Shown one piece after another: positions 7,256 to 10,142 of a stretch of 10,142 bases of DNA. Below the pieces are notes generated by a model. It saw nothing but the letters and a program-made list of their open reading frames with translations, did no database searches and had not been told where the DNA came from. Each line of letters opens with the position of its first letter. Position 1 is the first letter of the stretch. The translations under genes were made by a program, and so were the position numbers. Origin of the DNA: Acidobacteriaceae bacterium (GTDB lineage: Bacteria > Acidobacteriota > Terriglobia > Terriglobales > Acidobacteriaceae); NCBI GenBank assembly GCA_003166055.1, contig PMWR01000185.1:13423-23564 (forward strand), written 5' to 3'.

Positions 7256-8986
7256 CTAAAACGTAAACGCCAGCCCGCCCTGGAACCCGCGCTGCTCCTG
7301 CGCGAACATCAGCAGCGACCCGTCGCTCATCAGGTACGGCCGGTAGCCCTGGGCCAGCAGATTCCTGACATCCAGCAACGCCTCAAAGCCACTGACCCCA
7401 TCGCGGCACCGGTGAATCGGCTGCCGCAGATGCAGGTTCAGGTAGGGCTCGACAGCATTTGCCGCATAGGGGGCAATGCTCGTCACAGTATCTTCCGGCT
7501 GCCAGCGGTAACTGGCTCTCCAGCGCGTTCCCGTTCCATCAAGCGTGCCCGAAACCGAAAGCGCATACATCTGTGCGCGCCGCGGATGTACCGCCGTCAG
7601 CACCTGGAGCAGATTCGGCGGCGCCGCCGCTCTCTGCGATGAAGACGACGCCATCGCCAGCGCATCGCCGTTGGCATAGCTCACCCGGATCAAGTCGCCG
7701 CCGGGCAATCGCCTCTCAACGGTAGCCAGCACCCCTGCTGTCGAAAAATCCGGCCCGGCCGCGCGCATCAGCCCGCTCGCAGGGTCAAACAAAACCGCCG
7801 GTAAGCCCGCCGCGTCCGAGCCGCCGCTGGCAGACCGGCTCATTGCCTCAAGCACCGGGTTGTCTAGACGATCGGCAAACAACACCACGGACATTCCCGA
7901 CGTATCGGTGCGCCGCTCCCAGCCAATCTCCTGATGCAGCCCGCGTTCGATAGCCAGTCGCCCATTGCGCATGGAAAGCTCGGGCAACCATGCCCGGGCC
8001 TCCGTTTCGTCGCCATCCTGCCTGGAGGGCAATGCCGTCGCCAGCCGGTAGCGAATGGTCGAGTTGCCCTCGCGATAGCCCGCTGAAACCATCGGCAGCA
8101 TTTTGGCTATAGTGCTACCCGAAGCTCCAAAGGAGCGCGCCAGCACCTGGGTTGACCCCACCTCACCCTCAAATTCATCCCCCAGGTTGAGGACCTCCCA
8201 ACTGCGCATCGCCGCTTCATCCACCCCATCCGCGTCGCCCGCTTCCACCTCTGGGTGAATCGCCACGGCAGCCACCGACTGCACAGAACCGGCAAATCCC
8301 AAATCCTGGCGGAAGCCCAGCATCGATTCCATGCCCCCGTCGGTTTCCGGCGAAAAATCCACCCGCGCCAGCAGTTCGCGGCTGTTCGACGGCGTCTCTT
8401 CCACTGCGGAGGAGATGCGTTCGCCGCTCTCCCCAAACGTTCCCGCCTGTCCCGTAGCCATCAGGCGCGCTTTCAGCTTCGGCGTCTTTCCCGTGCCGTC
8501 GGAGACCACTACCAGCGGACCATCCTCCAGCCATCGCAACAACGGACGGTTGGCCGCCGAGCGCAGCGTCCATTTCCAGTCATCCGGCTGCGCATCGGCT
8601 CCGCGCGGTTGCGAGGGAAGCCACTGCATCGCCTCATAGAGGGTATTCAGGGTCAGATTGACTACGGTAGTTGTACGGACGCGCACATTCTCGCGCAGCG
8701 AAGGAAGGAAGGAAGTGCCCATCGCCTTGATTGCATACTTGCCGGGCAGCACCGAGGGAATCGTAAACCATCCCTCACTATCGGTGTATACAACCGCCAG
8801 CACCGTCAGGTCGGGCCGCAGCAGTTGAACCACCGCGCCAATCTGCGCAACGCCGCCGGAGTCCCGCACCACCCCGGAAATGGACGGTCCGGCATTTTCA
8901 CGCGCCGGGGCGCAGATAGCCGTAGCGCTCCCCATGGCAACGAGCGCTGCAAAAACGACGAGATTCACCCTGCGCATATGCACCAT
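7256..8986 (-). CDS. Carboxypeptidase-regulatory-like domain protein with probable C-terminal outer-membrane beta-barrel
   Basis: The product has 576 residues from the ATG at 8984-8986. AGG six bases before this ATG supports the start. An ATG at 8977 is also possible, while starts further upstream would run into the preceding gene. A signal peptide (MVHMRRVNLVVFAALVAMGSA) is followed by a carboxypeptidase-regulatory-like (transthyretin-fold) domain at about 35-118. This includes ISGVVRDSGGVAQIGAVVQL, YTDSEGWFTIPSVLPGKYAI and VRVRTTTVVNLTL. A linker carries DWKWTLRSAANRPLLRWLE. The long remainder alternates strand-like segments and ends ALLDVRNLLAQGYRPYL, then GGLAFTF. A terminal Phe after such a strand is the hallmark of outer-membrane barrels, and the ending resembles TonB-dependent-receptor-type barrels. 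No plug domain or TonB box was recognised. It follows the GWxTD gene by 94 bp on the same strand, probably as one operon. No ligand can be assigned. Confidence 0.8.
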   Translation of the reverse strand: MVHMRRVNLVVFAALVAMGSATAICAPARENAGPSISGVVRDSGGVAQIGAVVQLLRPDLTVLAVVYTDSEGWFTIPSVLPGKYAIKAMGTSFLPSLRENVRVRTTTVVNLTLNTLYEAMQWLPSQPRGADAQPDDWKWTLRSAANRPLLRWLEDGPLVVVSDGTGKTPKLKARLMATGQAGTFGESGERISSAVEETPSNSRELLARVDFSPETDGGMESMLGFRQDLGFAGSVQSVAAVAIHPEVEAGDADGVDEAAMRSWEVLNLGDEFEGEVGSTQVLARSFGASGSTIAKMLPMVSAGYREGNSTIRYRLATALPSRQDGDETEARAWLPELSMRNGRLAIERGLHQEIGWERRTDTSGMSVVLFADRLDNPVLEAMSRSASGGSDAAGLPAVLFDPASGLMRAAGPDFSTAGVLATVERRLPGGDLIRVSYANGDALAMASSSSQRAAAPPNLLQVLTAVHPRRAQMYALSVSGTLDGTGTRWRASYRWQPEDTVTSIAPYAANAVEPYLNLHLRQPIHRCRDGVSGFEALLDVRNLLAQGYRPYLMSDGSLLMFAQEQRGFQGGLAFTF

Positions 8987-9080
8987 CGGTAACCTGGCGT
9001 CTCTGGCAAGACTCTTCCGAAATGGCCCCGCAACGGCTTCCGAATCTTGGGTCCGGTCAACCTGCTGTGCGGGATACTTC

Positions 9081-10142
9081 CTATTCCACGACAAAAGGGG
9101 CCGATTGCGCAATCTCTTGTTTTGAGATTGTGTCGTTCACTTTGATCGTCACCTTGTACTTTCCGGGCTGCAGGCCGGCCATGGGAAGAGTTTTCTCCAC
9201 AGTCAACTGGTCGCTGTGCGCGCCCAGGTCCTTTGAGGCCACTTCCTTTTCAAACACCACCGTGTTGCTGGCCGTGTCGATGATCTGGTAGGTCACCGTC
9301 GCATGGTTGCTCTTTGTGGCGTCGTCGATGCCGAGATTGTAGACCTGCATCCAGAAATTCAGCTGCTGGCTGCGCTTGAAGCTTACCGGCGTAGCCGCGT
9401 TCGTGCTCACCCGCGGGCAGATGTGCGTATTGCCGATCACGCAGCTTCCTGACCCGATGTCATGCGATGACACCGCGTTCATCTCGTCGGCCAGAATCAG
9501 CGACGAGGTGGCCAGCTTCTCTTCGTGGAACGCCGGCACCTCGAACCCCTTGCCATAGATCCCAATGTGATCCGGGTTGTTCACGTCCTTGATCGCAATA
9601 TCCAGCCGGTAGAGGCCGGGAGGCAGCGGTATCGCCTTCCAGTAGACCGACTTCTTGTCCAGCGTCTTCTCCAGCAACTCCGCCGGCTGCTCCACTTCCA
9701 CCGTGCTTTCATCGCTCTGCACGGTTCTGTGGGTCAGCGTCGTCACCTTGATCAGAATGTTCACGAATCCCTTGGATACCCCATCCTTGGTCACAAACGT
9801 GATATCCCGATTCTTCAGTTGCACCGTCACGGGAACCATGACCGTGCTGTCGGTCACCTTCACGAAGTCTGTGCGGACATCGAACGGAAAGATCGGCCCG
9901 GTCATCAGCTTGTGCTCTGAGATGAAGTTGTCCAGGTCGCTGAACTTGATCGGCGGCGGAGCAAAAATCTTGGCCTGCAATTCGATCCGGTCGAACTCCT
10001 TCGACTGGTTCTGCGCGGACATGGGGCCAGTGCCCAGGCTTTCCGGGCCACCCTTGAAGCGGTCGGCCTTCTTGGCCATGCCCATCTCTTCATACTGGGT
10101 CTGGCCGGCGCCGGGAACGTGCAGCAGCGCGTCCTTCTCGCT
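9081..10142 (-). CDS. GWxTD domain-containing protein, C-terminal part, cut by window edge
   Basis: The reading frame is open to the right edge, giving 353 residues of the C-terminal part; the start and the GWxTD domain itself lie outside. An internal ATG at 10085 is not the real start, because the in-frame sequence before it (SEKDALLHVPGAGQTQYEE) is typical of this family. The rest also fits acidobacterial GWxTD proteins: PPPIKFSDLD, FPFDVRTDFVKVTDSTVMVP, a beta-rich segment with IPLPPGLYRLDIAIKDVNN (the pattern LxPGxYRLDxxIKDV), then LATSSLILADEM. It ends with an Ig-like stretch: LNFWMQVYNLGID, VFEKEVASKDLG, LPMAGLQPGKYKVTIKVND and SAPFVVE. The function is unknown. Members are usually secreted proteins with a GWxTD-containing N-terminal half. 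A Cys pair (SGSCVIGNTHICPR) in the C-terminal half suits an exported disulfide. It is the upstream member of a likely operon with the regulatory-like/barrel gene. Confidence 0.85.
   Translation of the reverse strand, partial: SEKDALLHVPGAGQTQYEEMGMAKKADRFKGGPESLGTGPMSAQNQSKEFDRIELQAKIFAPPPIKFSDLDNFISEHKLMTGPIFPFDVRTDFVKVTDSTVMVPVTVQLKNRDITFVTKDGVSKGFVNILIKVTTLTHRTVQSDESTVEVEQPAELLEKTLDKKSVYWKAIPLPPGLYRLDIAIKDVNNPDHIGIYGKGFEVPAFHEEKLATSSLILADEMNAVSSHDIGSGSCVIGNTHICPRVSTNAATPVSFKRSQQLNFWMQVYNLGIDDATKSNHATVTYQIIDTASNTVVFEKEVASKDLGAHSDQLTVEKTLPMAGLQPGKYKVTIKVNDTISKQEIAQSAPFVVE

Noticed and set aside
8255..8992. 245-codon plus-strand frame opposite the regulatory-like/barrel gene
   Set aside because: It encodes a His/Arg-rich sequence typical of an antisense frame, while the minus strand has a signal peptide and a recognised domain.

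Overview
The window looks like chromosomal DNA of an acidobacterium, probably class Terriglobia (subdivision 1). This is inferred from the gene families, not from any marker gene. The right-edge protein matches the C-terminal half of acidobacterial GWxTD-domain proteins. It is followed by an outer-membrane protein with a carboxypeptidase-regulatory-like domain, and the left edge carries the start of an OmpA-like beta-barrel protein of a type common in that phylum. GC content is moderately high and all genes have ordinary spacing. No transposase, integrase, phage gene or CRISPR array was seen.

Layout, left to right. (1) 1-392, minus: N-terminus of a secreted outer-membrane beta-barrel protein, running off the left edge. 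(2) 490-527: a clear rho-independent terminator for the next gene. (3) 533-4936, minus: a 1467-residue lipoprotein with eleven tandem Ig-like (Big_5 / SbsA-type) domains and a C-terminal DUF3494 ice-binding domain. This is the standout gene. Its middle Ig repeats are nearly identical 312-bp DNA units. (4) 4937-5594: a long divergent intergenic region without a convincing gene. (5) 5595-6989, plus: a fused MaoC-like hot-dog plus phosphate acetyl/butyryltransferase protein whose hot-dog half seems to have lost the hydratase active-site motif. (6) 7060-7135, minus: tRNA-Lys(CTT) with encoded CCA and a good sigma-70-type promoter at 7211-7239. (7) 7256-8986, minus: signal peptide, carboxypeptidase-regulatory-like domain and an apparent C-terminal beta-barrel. 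(8) 9081-10142, minus: C-terminal part of a GWxTD-domain protein, running off the right edge.

The genes fall into three functional groups. Two cell-surface genes (barrel protein and Ig/ice-binding lipoprotein) lie in tandem on the left but are separated by a terminator. The GWxTD and regulatory-like/barrel genes on the right are 94 bp apart on the same strand and probably form an envelope-related operon of unknown function. Between them sit an acyl-CoA metabolism gene and a tRNA. I see no defence or mobile system. The best candidate for something under-described is the lipid-anchored, eleven-Ig-domain ice-binding protein, with the GWxTD/regulatory-like pair second.
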